DNA from: Acidobacteriota bacterium
Lineage (GTDB): Bacteria > Acidobacteriota > Polarisedimenticolia > J045
DNA length: 6,171 nt
Assembly (NCBI GenBank): GCA_024276295.1
Contig: JAJRXN010000050.1
Coordinates: forward strand, 1 to 6,171
Reading direction: 5' to 3'
Below are positions 1 through 6,171 of this stretch, in pieces (within the stretch, counting starts at the first letter, position 1; each line of letters begins with the position of its first letter). The position numbers and the translations under genes are program-made. The notes beneath the pieces are model-generated. The model was not told the DNA's origin, did not search any database, and was given only the letters and a program-made list of their open reading frames with translations.

Positions 1-4
1 GACG

Positions 5-475
5 ATGACGACGACCCGCCAGCACGATCTGCTCCACCGGCTGCGTCCTGCCGCTTCGCGGCGAACGCAGCTCCGGGCGGTCGCTCTGCTCTGGGGCGTG
101 GTCGGCACGGCCCTCGGCGGGCTCGGGCTGTTCTGGTGCGCGCGGGCCGGCGGGCTTCCCGCCGCCGAGCTGACGCTTCTGGGCGTGGCGGCCGGGGCGG
201 CGAAGGGATGGTTCGTCCTGCGCCGTGCCGCCGAACGCATCGCGCGGCGCATCGCGGAGCGCGAAGACGGGTCCTGCCTGGGGGGCGCGCTGTCCTGGCC
301 GACATGGCTGCTGGTGGTGCTGATGATGGCCACCGGCATCGCGCTGCGTCACAGCTCGATTCCGCGCATGGTCCTCGGGCCGCTCTACGTGGCGATCGGC
401 GTCGCGCTGCTCGTCGGATCCCGGCGTCTGCTGCTCGTTCTGCGGCACTGGAACGATTCTTCCCCCGCGGCGTGA
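5..475 (+). CDS. Small four-helix integral membrane protein of unknown function
   Basis: This 156-residue protein is not one whose function I recognise. It has a short basic N-terminus (residues 1-24, six Arg), then four likely membrane helices at about 25-45, 53-72, 97-114 and 122-146. Between helices 2 and 3 lies a strongly basic, amphipathic stretch (about 73-90, RRAAERIARRIAER), probably a cytoplasmic loop by the positive-inside rule. The following segment (CLGGALSW, then WLLVVLMM, later LGPLYVAIGVALL) resembles what I remember of small conserved hypothetical membrane proteins, but I cannot name the family. No catalytic motif is visible. The ATG at 5 is the first start in the window; only four bases precede it, so its ribosome site and a start further upstream cannot be judged. 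The ATG lies in an ATGA context that could overlap a preceding stop. It ends 68 bases before the sensor kinase start on the same strand, so co-transcription is possible but unproven. Confidence is high for coding and low for function. Confidence 0.5.
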   Translation: MTTTRQHDLLHRLRPAASRRTQLRAVALLWGVVGTALGGLGLFWCARAGGLPAAELTLLGVAAGAAKGWFVLRRAAERIARRIAEREDGSCLGGALSWPTWLLVVLMMATGIALRHSSIPRMVLGPLYVAIGVALLVGSRRLLLVLRHWNDSSPAA

Positions 476-532
476 TCCGACCGGAGCGAAGTCCCGTTGC
501 GCCGCGGGGCGGATCCTCGAATGATCAGGACC

Positions 533-538
533 AGGGGA
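533..538 (+). promoter_or_regulatory. Shine-Dalgarno for the sensor kinase
   Basis: AGGGGA lies five bases before the ATG at 544. It helps fix the start of the kinase gene: the same frame is open much further upstream (to 136 or earlier), but that part overlaps the membrane-protein gene and encodes Arg-rich, low-complexity sequence typical of an out-of-frame reading. No convincing -35/-10 promoter was seen in the 68-base gap at 476-543. Confidence 0.5.
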
Positions 539-543
539 AGCGC

Positions 544-3500
544 ATGCCGAGGATTCCTGGCGCGCATCGACGGGCCCTGGCCGGCCGCCGTCCGGCGCAT
601 GGCGGCGGCAGGCTGGCCTGCGTCGTGGCGTGCTGGGGGCTCGTCCTCTTTCCGCTCTGGACGGGGGCCGACGGTTCTCCGTCCGAGCCGGCGGCCGGCG
701 GCCCGCAACTCGTCGTCGACAGCGGTCGGCCACGCGTCGGCCCCGGGATCGAAGACGCGGTGACGTCGCTTCACCAGGACCGGCACGGGCTGTTGTGGAT
801 CGGCACGCGCGGCGGGTTGATGCTCTACGACGGACAGGAACTGCGGGTCTTCCGGCACGAGGTCGGCAGCCCGACGTCGCTGGCGGGCAACACGATCCGC
901 ACGATCTACGAGGACCGGGCGGGAAGGCTCTGGATCGGCACGAACACGGCCGGACTCGACCGGCTCGACCCCGGCCGCTGGTCTTTCGCGCACCACGCCC
1001 CGCGACCGGGCGATCCGACCAGCCTGAGTCACCAGAGCATCAATGCCGTGCTCGAGGATCGGTCCGGCCACATCTGGGTCGCGACGCAGATCGGACTGAA
1101 CCGCTGCACGAACGACCTTGCGCGCTGCGAGCGGATCCTGGCCGGACCGGACAGCGGGTTGCCGCACGACTACACGTATGCGCTGCTCGAGGACCGCGAC
1201 GGGACGATCTGGGTCGGCACGGTCGGCGGCGGGCTGGCGATCGTCGATCCGCATACGCAGGGGATCCGGCGCTGGGAAGGGAGTCCCGGCGTGCACGAGC
1301 CCGGCAGCCGGCAGGTGTTCCATCTCGTGCGCGACGATGCCGGCGGCCGGCTCTACGCGGCAACCGAGTCCGGCGTGCTCGAGATCTCGAAGGACCGGTC
1401 GTCGTCGCGGTGGCTGCCGGTCGCGCCGGGGGAGTTCCGCGACAGGACGATGATCGTGACGTCCCTTGCGATCCAGGACGGACGGCGGCTGTGGATCGGC
1501 ACCTGGGGGGACGGGCTCGGTTCGTACGATCTCGCCTCGGACGATCCGGAGGAAGCGATCCACGCCGTGGACGCCGGACGGGCACGGAGGATCACCGGGC
1601 TCGTCGCCGACCGCGAGGGCACGCTGTGGATCGGCTCGTGGGACCACGGACTCCAGCGCTTCGTGCCGCGGCTCCGTCGTTTCCGTGTCGAGGCGATCCG
1701 CGCCCGGGAACCGGCGGGAGCGCCGCTGGACGTGACCGCGGTGAGAGGCGCGAACGGGGGTGGGCTGTGGATCGGCACCTGGGGAGAAGGGGTCTTCCTG
1801 CGATCGCCCGGCGAGCAGTTCTTCCATCCGCTCGAGATGCCGGCCGGCATGCGGACCGTGCTCGCGCTGCTCGAGGACCGTCGCGGCCGGCTCTGGGTCG
1901 GCACGATGGGCGGGCTCGTGCACGCCGATCCGGCGCGCGGGACCCTCCGCGTGTTCGAGAGCCGTCCGGAGCGGCCCGACGGGCTGGGCTACGGGTACGT
2001 CACCGCGCTGCACGAGGATCGGGCCGGCCGCCTGTGGGTCGGGGTCGGGGGCACCGGGCTTCACCGGCTGCGGGACGACGGCGAGAGCTGGGACCGGTGG
2101 CGGCACGATCCCGACGATCCGTACAGCCTGAGCGACGACTACGTGACCGTTCTGTTCGAGGACCGTCGCGGCCGGCTGTGGGTCGGCACGCGGTCCGGCG
2201 GGCTGAATCTGCACGACGGCGCGACGGGGCGATTCCGTCGTTTCGTGCCGGATGCGCACGACCCCTCCTCGCTGCCGCATCACTGGGTCAAGTGCATGCT
2301 CGAGGACCGCGCCGGTCGTCTGTGGGTCGGCACCGACGGCGGCGGGCTGGCGCGCATCGAGGAGCGGTCCGACGGCGCGGTCCGGTTCCGGCGCTACGCG
2401 ACGGAAGACGGCCTGGTCGACGACCAGGTCGTCGCCCTGGCGGAGGACGCGGACGGCACGCTGTGGGTCGGGACATACCACGGGCTGTCGCGCTTCGATC
2501 CGGAACGGGAGATCTTCAGCAACGTCCACGCGGCCGACGGGCTTCCGGGCGAGCGCGTCAACGCCGCGGTCGCGGTCGACGACGCGGCGATCCACTTCGG
2601 GACGCCCCGGGGCCTGCTCGTCGTCCGCCGCGGGACGCCGTTCGCGCCGTCCCGGGCCTCGCCGACGATCGTGACGGGGATCTCGGCGCCGGGGAGGTTC
2701 CTTCCGCTGGATCGCGCGCCCTGGGAACTCGAGCGGCTCGAGGTCCCTTGGGGAACGGTGGTATCGATCGGTTTTTCGGTGCTCGATTTCGCCGATCCCC
2801 GCCGCCACCGCTACGCGTACCGGCTTGCCGGCACGCGGGGTGACTGGGTCGATCTCGGGGCACGCCGCGAGGTCACCTTCGCCGATCTCGATCCCGGGCA
2901 CTACACGCTCACCGTGCGCGGGCGCAGCGCGCGGGGCGTCTGGAGCGAGACCGCGCAGCCGCTCGAACTGGTCGTCAGGCCCCCGTTCTGGATGACCTGG
3001 TGGTTCCGCGGCGTGCTGGCGCTGGCGCTGATCGGTGCCGTGGTCGGGATTCACCGCATGCGCACCGGGGCGCTCAAGCGGCGCAACCGTGAACTCGAGG
3101 CCGCGCAGCGGGCCCGGGAGGCCGCCCTCGACGAGGTCCGTGCGAGCCGCCACGAACTGCAGCGGGCCTACGATCGCCTGCGGCGGCTGACGCGACGGCT
3201 CGAGCACGCCAAGGAGGACGAGCGCCGGCGGATCGCCCGCGAGCTGCACGACGAGATGGGACAGGCGCTGACCGCGGCGAAGATCAACCTCCAGCTCCTC
3301 TCGGGGCCGGACGCCGATCCCCGGATGCTGCGCAGGACCGGCGACGCGATCGCGCTGCTCGATCGGCTGATCGGACACGTCCGGACGCTGTCGCTCGACC
3401 TGCGCCCGCCGCTGCTCGACGAGCTGGGCCTGGTCCCGGCCCTCGAGGGGTACCTCGAGAGCCAGGGGCGCCGGGCGCGCGTGCGGATCGAGATCACCAG

Positions 3501-3861
3501 CGAAGGGCCGCAGGCCGAGCTTCCGGCGGAGGTCGAGATCCTCGTGTTCCGCATCGTGCAGGAGGCGGTCACCAACGCCCTGCGCCATGCCGAGCCGTCG
3601 CGGATCACCGTGACGCTGGTGTTCGGGCCGCACGACCTCCGCGTGACGGTCGACGATGACGGCCGGGGATTCGACGTGCAGCGGACGCTGGCCCGCGCGC
3701 TGCAGGGAGAGCACCTCGGTCTGCTCGGGATCCGCGAACGGGTCGACGTCGAGGGCGGAGAGGTCGAGATCACGTCCGCGCCGGGTCGTGGCACGCGCAT
3801 CGCGGCGAGGATCCCGCTGCGACTGGAGGAGGAGCAGGATGCGCGTCGTGCTGGCGGATGA
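544..3861 (+). CDS. Double beta-propeller / Y_Y_Y sensor histidine kinase (HisKA_3 type)
   Basis: This is an 1105-residue membrane sensor kinase that should autophosphorylate and pass phosphate to the regulator encoded next to it. Residues 1-23 are Arg-rich, 24-39 are a hydrophobic core and TGADGS follows, so a signal peptide (or a signal anchor) sends the sensor outside the cytoplasm. About 66-700 hold 14 propeller blades with the (E)DRxGxLWxGT signature; the W positions are 85, 130, 178, 223, (Y271), 317, 362, 409, 451, 498, 546, 593, 641, (H684). A Y_Y_Y domain spans about 735-812 (YAYRLAG, DLDPGHYTLTVRG, then PPFWMTWW). One membrane helix is at about 819-837 and a charged coiled coil at 843-895. 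HisKA_3 follows, with phosphoacceptor His902 in RELHDEMGQ and an LRPPLLDELGL motif at 953-963. HATPase_c has N-box Asn1011, a G1 box (DDDGRGF, 1037-1043) and G2 motifs (GLLGIRER, 1059-1066; GRGT, 1081-1084). All key kinase residues are present. The start at 544 is supported by the SD at 533 and by the signal sequence. The ligand cannot be inferred; glycan-derived ligands are known for related Bacteroides sensors. Confidence 0.5.
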   Translation: MPRIPGAHRRALAGRRPAHGGGRLACVVACWGLVLFPLWTGADGSPSEPAAGGPQLVVDSGRPRVGPGIEDAVTSLHQDRHGLLWIGTRGGLMLYDGQELRVFRHEVGSPTSLAGNTIRTIYEDRAGRLWIGTNTAGLDRLDPGRWSFAHHAPRPGDPTSLSHQSINAVLEDRSGHIWVATQIGLNRCTNDLARCERILAGPDSGLPHDYTYALLEDRDGTIWVGTVGGGLAIVDPHTQGIRRWEGSPGVHEPGSRQVFHLVRDDAGGRLYAATESGVLEISKDRSSSRWLPVAPGEFRDRTMIVTSLAIQDGRRLWIGTWGDGLGSYDLASDDPEEAIHAVDAGRARRITGLVADREGTLWIGSWDHGLQRFVPRLRRFRVEAIRAREPAGAPLDVTAVRGANGGGLWIGTWGEGVFLRSPGEQFFHPLEMPAGMRTVLALLEDRRGRLWVGTMGGLVHADPARGTLRVFESRPERPDGLGYGYVTALHEDRAGRLWVGVGGTGLHRLRDDGESWDRWRHDPDDPYSLSDDYVTVLFEDRRGRLWVGTRSGGLNLHDGATGRFRRFVPDAHDPSSLPHHWVKCMLEDRAGRLWVGTDGGGLARIEERSDGAVRFRRYATEDGLVDDQVVALAEDADGTLWVGTYHGLSRFDPEREIFSNVHAADGLPGERVNAAVAVDDAAIHFGTPRGLLVVRRGTPFAPSRASPTIVTGISAPGRFLPLDRAPWELERLEVPWGTVVSIGFSVLDFADPRRHRYAYRLAGTRGDWVDLGARREVTFADLDPGHYTLTVRGRSARGVWSETAQPLELVVRPPFWMTWWFRGVLALALIGAVVGIHRMRTGALKRRNRELEAAQRAREAALDEVRASRHELQRAYDRLRRLTRRLEHAKEDERRRIARELHDEMGQALTAAKINLQLLSGPDADPRMLRRTGDAIALLDRLIGHVRTLSLDLRPPLLDELGLVPALEGYLESQGRRARVRIEITSEGPQAELPAEVEILVFRIVQEAVTNALRHAEPSRITVTLVFGPHDLRVTVDDDGRGFDVQRTLARALQGEHLGLLGIRERVDVEGGEVEITSAPGRGTRIAARIPLRLEEEQDARRAGG
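739..2643 (+). repeat. Tandem array of 14 propeller blades (two sets of seven) inside the kinase gene
   Basis: Fourteen degenerate in-frame units of roughly 126-144 bases each encode one propeller blade. The signature aromatic residues are separated by 45, 48, 45, 48, 46, 45, 47, 42, 47, 48, 47, 48 and 43 residues. Units 5 (RLYAAT) and 14 (AIHFGT) are the degenerate ones; units 1, 2, 6, 7 and 8 carry LWIG[TS], and units 9, 11, 12 and 13 carry LWVGT. Fourteen units with this spacing fit two seven-bladed propellers (blades 1-7 about residues 66-385, blades 8-14 about 395-700), as known for periplasmic sensors of Bacteroides hybrid two-component systems. Some units are nearly identical at the DNA level (for example 1876-1905 and 2161-2190, 29 of 30 bases), which suggests recent duplication or gene conversion. 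Confidence 0.5.
3825..3834 (+). promoter_or_regulatory. Shine-Dalgarno for the response regulator, inside the kinase gene
   Basis: A strong purine block, GGAGGAGGAG, ends four bases before the ATG at 3839. In the kinase frame the same bases encode part of the C-terminal LEEEQ segment. This supports 3839 as the regulator's start and suggests translation coupled to the kinase. Earlier in-frame starts (for example 3656) would add about 60 Arg/Ser-rich residues in front of a receiver domain that normally begins at this Met. Confidence 0.5.
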
Positions 3862-4483
3862 TCACCGGCTCGTCCGGGCTGGGATCAGGGGGCTCGTAGA
3901 GGCGATCGACGGCGTCGAGGTCGTCGGCGAGACCGGCGACGGGCGCGAGGCGCTGGCGCTGATCGAGCGGACGCGGCCTCACGTCGCGCTCGTCGACATC
4001 ACGCTGCCCGGTCTCAACGGGCTCGAGGTGGCGCGCCGTGCACGCGCGGTCTCGCCGGGAACGCGGGTCGTGATCCTCTCGATGCATGCCAGCGAGGGGT
4101 ACGTCGCCCAGGCGCTGCGTACCGGCGTGGCCGGGTACCTGCTCAAGGACTCCGCCGCGGCGGAACTGCGCCTCGCGATCGAGGCGGTGCTGCGTGACGA
4201 GATCTACCTCAGTCCGTCGATCTCGACGACGGTCGTCCGTTCGTTGATCGAGGGTGGACGCCCGCTCGACGATCCGCTCGCCGTGCTGACGCCGCGCCAG
4301 CGCGAGATCCTCCAGCTCATCGCCGAAGGGGCGAACACGAAGGAGATCGCCGCGCGGCTAGAGATCAGCGTCAAGACGGTCGAAACGCACCGGGCGCTGC
4401 TGATGGAACGGGTCGGGATTCACGACGTTCCGGGGCTGGTGCGCTTCGCGATCCGCTGCGGGCTGGTCTCGGCCGACGGCTGA
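3839..4483 (+). CDS. NarL/FixJ-type response regulator (receiver + LuxR HTH)
   Basis: This 214-residue DNA-binding regulator is the likely phosphate acceptor of the kinase encoded just upstream, whose gene it overlaps by 23 bases. The receiver domain covers about 1-120: acidic pair Asp7/Asp8 in LADDHRLVRAG, phosphorylation site Asp53 in ALVDITLPGLNG, switch Ser81 in VVILSMHAS, and Lys103 in GYLLKDS. The C-terminal LuxR-type helix-turn-helix covers about 148-212: LTPRQREILQLIAEG, then NTKEIAARLEISVKTVETHR (the recognition helix region), then a dimerisation helix. Length, order and residues are normal for the NarL family, which pairs with HisKA_3 kinases such as the neighbour, so the assignment as cognate pair is secure by context. 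Its target promoters cannot be told from this window; the 68-base gap upstream of the kinase shows no obvious palindromic site. The gene's last 64 bases are also coding on the opposite strand as the end of the CHAT gene. Confidence 0.5.
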   Translation: MRVVLADDHRLVRAGIRGLVEAIDGVEVVGETGDGREALALIERTRPHVALVDITLPGLNGLEVARRARAVSPGTRVVILSMHASEGYVAQALRTGVAGYLLKDSAAAELRLAIEAVLRDEIYLSPSISTTVVRSLIEGGRPLDDPLAVLTPRQREILQLIAEGANTKEIAARLEISVKTVETHRALLMERVGIHDVPGLVRFAIRCGLVSADG

Positions 4484-6171
4484 ACGGCCTGCCGGACGCT
4501 CCGGGTCGGGGTCTCCGGGACGAGCACGACGACGAAGGGGGACCAGCCGCCACGTCCTGTGGGCCGCTGCTCGAGTTCGCGGCGTGCGACGGCCAGGGCG
4601 GCGACCGGGTCCTTGCGGCGCCGGAGCTGCTCGTGGAACGTGATCATCAGTCGTGCGGTGGCGGCATCGTCGGCGGTCCACAGGCTCATCACGACCGCGC
4701 CCGCTCCGGCCTGCGCCAGCGCACGGCCGAGGCCGAGCACGCCGGCTCCCGGCACCAGCTCGCCCTCCCCGGTCCGGCAGGCGGAAAGCACGACGACCGG
4801 GCGCGGCAGCGCGAGCCGCTCGATCCGGTCGATCCCGAGCCGCCCGGAGGACAGGACGATGCCGCTTCGTCGCGGGTCGCTGGTCGAGGCGACGGCATGG
4901 GACGCGAGATGGACCACGGTGGGGCCGGACTCCAGCGCCCGCTCGAGCGGTTCGACGGAGAACGCCGCGCCGGTCAGCAGAGTCGTCCGCTCGGAAGGCC
5001 AGATCCGGCCGAGGTGGTCGAGTTCCCACGCCGCCCAGGCCAGCGGCGGAAACCGGCCGTCGTCGGGCGTCTCGGGCATGCCGCCGAGCAGCACCGGCCC
5101 GGGATGAGGCAGGTCGCGCGGTGGGGGGCCCAGGCGCGCCAGCCGCGCGATCTCCAGCGTTTCGCCGAGCCGGGGTGCGAGCGTCGACCGATCGTCCGGC
5201 CCGCCTGCAGGCAACGCAGCGACCGGCAGCAGGGCGAGTTCCCGGTCCGGCACGAAATAGAGCCGTCGGGCCGCCGCCAGCTCGCGCTCGAACGGCGCGA
5301 ACAGGGCCTGCCGGACGGTCCGGCCGGCCTGCAGGACGGCGGCCGGCGGCGCGCCTCCGGAGGCCAGCGCGGCGCGGTAGGCAAGCAGCGCGTCGACGAA
5401 GTCGCGGCGTCCCGGCCGGACGAAGGCGCGCCAGCCGCGGGTGTCCGCGACCAGGACGACCGAGCGATCGTCGCCGATCAGGAAAGCCGCCAGCAGTTCG
5501 CCGTCCCGCAGCGATGCCCGCAGGGCCGCCGCCGTCGCGGCATCGGCCGGCGCCGCGACCGGCGGCGCCCCGCGAGCCCTGGCCATCAGCGCCGCAAGGC
5601 GCCCCGCGACCGCGTCGCCGACCCCGTCGCCGGCGAGCAGCAGCTCGGCGGCCGCCAGGTCGACGAACGGCTCGAAGCGTTCGCGCAGGAACCGCAGGCC
5701 CGTCCGGCGCAGGTCGAGCTGGCCCCGCTGGGACTCGAGCTGCAGGACCGCTCGACGCAGGTGGCGCGTCGCCTGCCCGGCCGCGCGGCGCTCCAGATGC
5801 AGCCGGCCGAGCAGCCAGCGGGCGACCCACGCCGGCTCGCCGGTACCGGCGCTCTCGGCCTCGTCCGCCAGCAAGGCGAGCCTCTCGAGCATCGCGGGGT
5901 CCCCGCCGTCGCGGAAGCGCGCCTCGGCGAGAAACGCGCGCGCGAGTCCGCGCACGACCTCGTCATCGCCGGCGGCGAGACGAGCCGACTGCTCGAGTGG
6001 CGCGATGGCGTCGGCCGCCCGCCCCTCGAGCAGCGCGACCCGCCCGCGCCCGAGCAGCGCGCGGGCCCGCATGCCGGGCCGTTCGGTGCCGACGCGCTCG
6101 TACCAGGCCGTGGCGCGGGCGGTCTCGCCGAGCGCCCGGTGCACGTTGCCGAGCGCGATCGAGGTCGCATC
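4420..6171 (-). CDS. TPR-CHAT protein, caspase-like protease family (5' end outside window)
   Basis: The visible 583 residues are the C-terminal part of a TPR-CHAT protein; the frame is open to the right edge, so the N-terminus is missing (a GTG at 6144 lies inside a TPR-like helix and is not a convincing start). Numbering from the window edge, residues 1-70 look like TPR units (ALGNVHRALGETARATAWYE; ALLEGRAADAIAPLEQSARL). About 125-200 is the helical linker usual before CHAT domains. The CHAT domain spans about 220-552: LYFVPDRELALLPVAAL at 314-330, then His425 in VVHLASHA and Cys465 in VVLSACRTGEG, forming the expected catalytic dyad, followed by GAGVLGLGRALAQAGAGAVVMSLW and a closing WSPFVVV (543-549). 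CHAT proteins are caspase/separase-clan proteases or adaptors; known examples act in the gRAMP/Craspase system and in other defence or signalling complexes. The substrate here is unknown. After the fold ends, about 30 residues rich in Ser, Thr, Pro and Arg run on to a TGA at 4420-4422, antisense to the regulator gene. The gene converges on the two-component genes and is not in their operon. Confidence 0.5.
   Translation of the reverse strand, partial: DATSIALGNVHRALGETARATAWYERVGTERPGMRARALLGRGRVALLEGRAADAIAPLEQSARLAAGDDEVVRGLARAFLAEARFRDGGDPAMLERLALLADEAESAGTGEPAWVARWLLGRLHLERRAAGQATRHLRRAVLQLESQRGQLDLRRTGLRFLRERFEPFVDLAAAELLLAGDGVGDAVAGRLAALMARARGAPPVAAPADAATAAALRASLRDGELLAAFLIGDDRSVVLVADTRGWRAFVRPGRRDFVDALLAYRAALASGGAPPAAVLQAGRTVRQALFAPFERELAAARRLYFVPDRELALLPVAALPAGGPDDRSTLAPRLGETLEIARLARLGPPPRDLPHPGPVLLGGMPETPDDGRFPPLAWAAWELDHLGRIWPSERTTLLTGAAFSVEPLERALESGPTVVHLASHAVASTSDPRRSGIVLSSGRLGIDRIERLALPRPVVVLSACRTGEGELVPGAGVLGLGRALAQAGAGAVVMSLWTADDAATARLMITFHEQLRRRKDPVAALAVARRELEQRPTGRGGWSPFVVVLVPETPTRSVRQAVQPSAETSPQRIAKRTSPGTS

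Noticed and set aside
136..543. Upstream extension of the kinase frame to a GTG at 136
   Set aside because: It would overlap the membrane-protein gene in another frame, encodes Arg/Ala-rich low-complexity sequence, and would bury the signal sequence; the ATG at 544 has a good ribosome site.
476..543. Promoter or operator in the gap before the kinase gene
   Set aside because: No credible -35/-10 pair or palindrome could be recognised; only the Shine-Dalgarno is supported.
616..636. Lipobox-like VVAC at kinase residues 27-30
   Set aside because: The hydrophobic core mostly follows rather than precedes this Cys, so it does not have the geometry of a lipoprotein signal.
385..3714. Open antisense frame of 1109 codons opposite the kinase gene
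   Set aside because: It is the shadow of a GC-rich, codon-biased and repetitive gene; it is rich in Arg, Pro, Asp and Val with repeats mirroring the blades, has no recognisable fold, and begins and ends with no gene-like signals.
4471..4489. Inverted repeat GGCCG/CGGCC around the regulator stop codon as a terminator
   Set aside because: The stem is only five base pairs with a nine-base loop and no T-run on either strand; such short GC repeats are expected by chance here.
4358..5830. Open frame of 490 codons on the minus strand, out of frame with the CHAT gene
   Set aside because: It has Arg/Ala/Gly/Pro-rich low-complexity composition with no motif, while the overlapping CHAT frame shows a full conserved domain.

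Overview
This window comes from a very GC-rich bacterial genome, by eye around 70% G+C with strong G/C preference at third codon positions. It carries four protein-coding genes that fill almost all of it. A beta-propeller/Y_Y_Y sensor kinase, a NarL-type response regulator and a TPR-CHAT protein together would fit Acidobacteriota or a similar high-GC Gram-negative phylum (Gemmatimonadota, Planctomycetota, some Deltaproteobacteria-like lineages). That assignment is inference from gene content and composition; no marker gene is present.

Layout. Positions 5-475 (+) encode a small four-helix membrane protein of unknown function. After a 68-base gap, 544-3861 (+) encodes an 1105-residue membrane sensor histidine kinase: export signal, 14 propeller blades (two seven-bladed propellers), Y_Y_Y domain, one transmembrane helix, coiled coil, HisKA_3 and HATPase_c. 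Its last 23 bases overlap the start of 3839-4483 (+), a 214-residue receiver/LuxR-HTH regulator with its own strong Shine-Dalgarno inside the kinase gene. On the opposite strand, 4420-6171 (-) holds the C-terminal 583 residues of a TPR-CHAT protein whose start lies beyond the right edge. It converges on the regulator gene and overlaps its end by 64 bases.

How they work together. The kinase and regulator form a complete cognate two-component system: an extracytoplasmic double propeller probably senses a ligand, the Y_Y_Y domain and the single membrane helix pass the signal to His902, and the phosphate goes to Asp53 of the regulator, which then binds DNA. The architecture resembles the periplasmic half of the hybrid two-component systems used for glycan sensing in Bacteroides. 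Here, however, the transmitter is of the NarX/DesK (HisKA_3) class and the regulator is a separate NarL-type protein. The CHAT protein keeps an intact His/Cys protease dyad (visible residues His425 and Cys465), but it is on the other strand and a functional link to the two-component system is not shown by the sequence.

I saw no RNA gene, CRISPR array, insertion sequence, attachment site or convincing terminator, and there is no gene-free stretch longer than 68 bases. The gene families are recognisable. The points most worth a second look are the regular 2 x 7 blade architecture, near-identical DNA segments two blades apart, and the tail-to-tail coding overlap.
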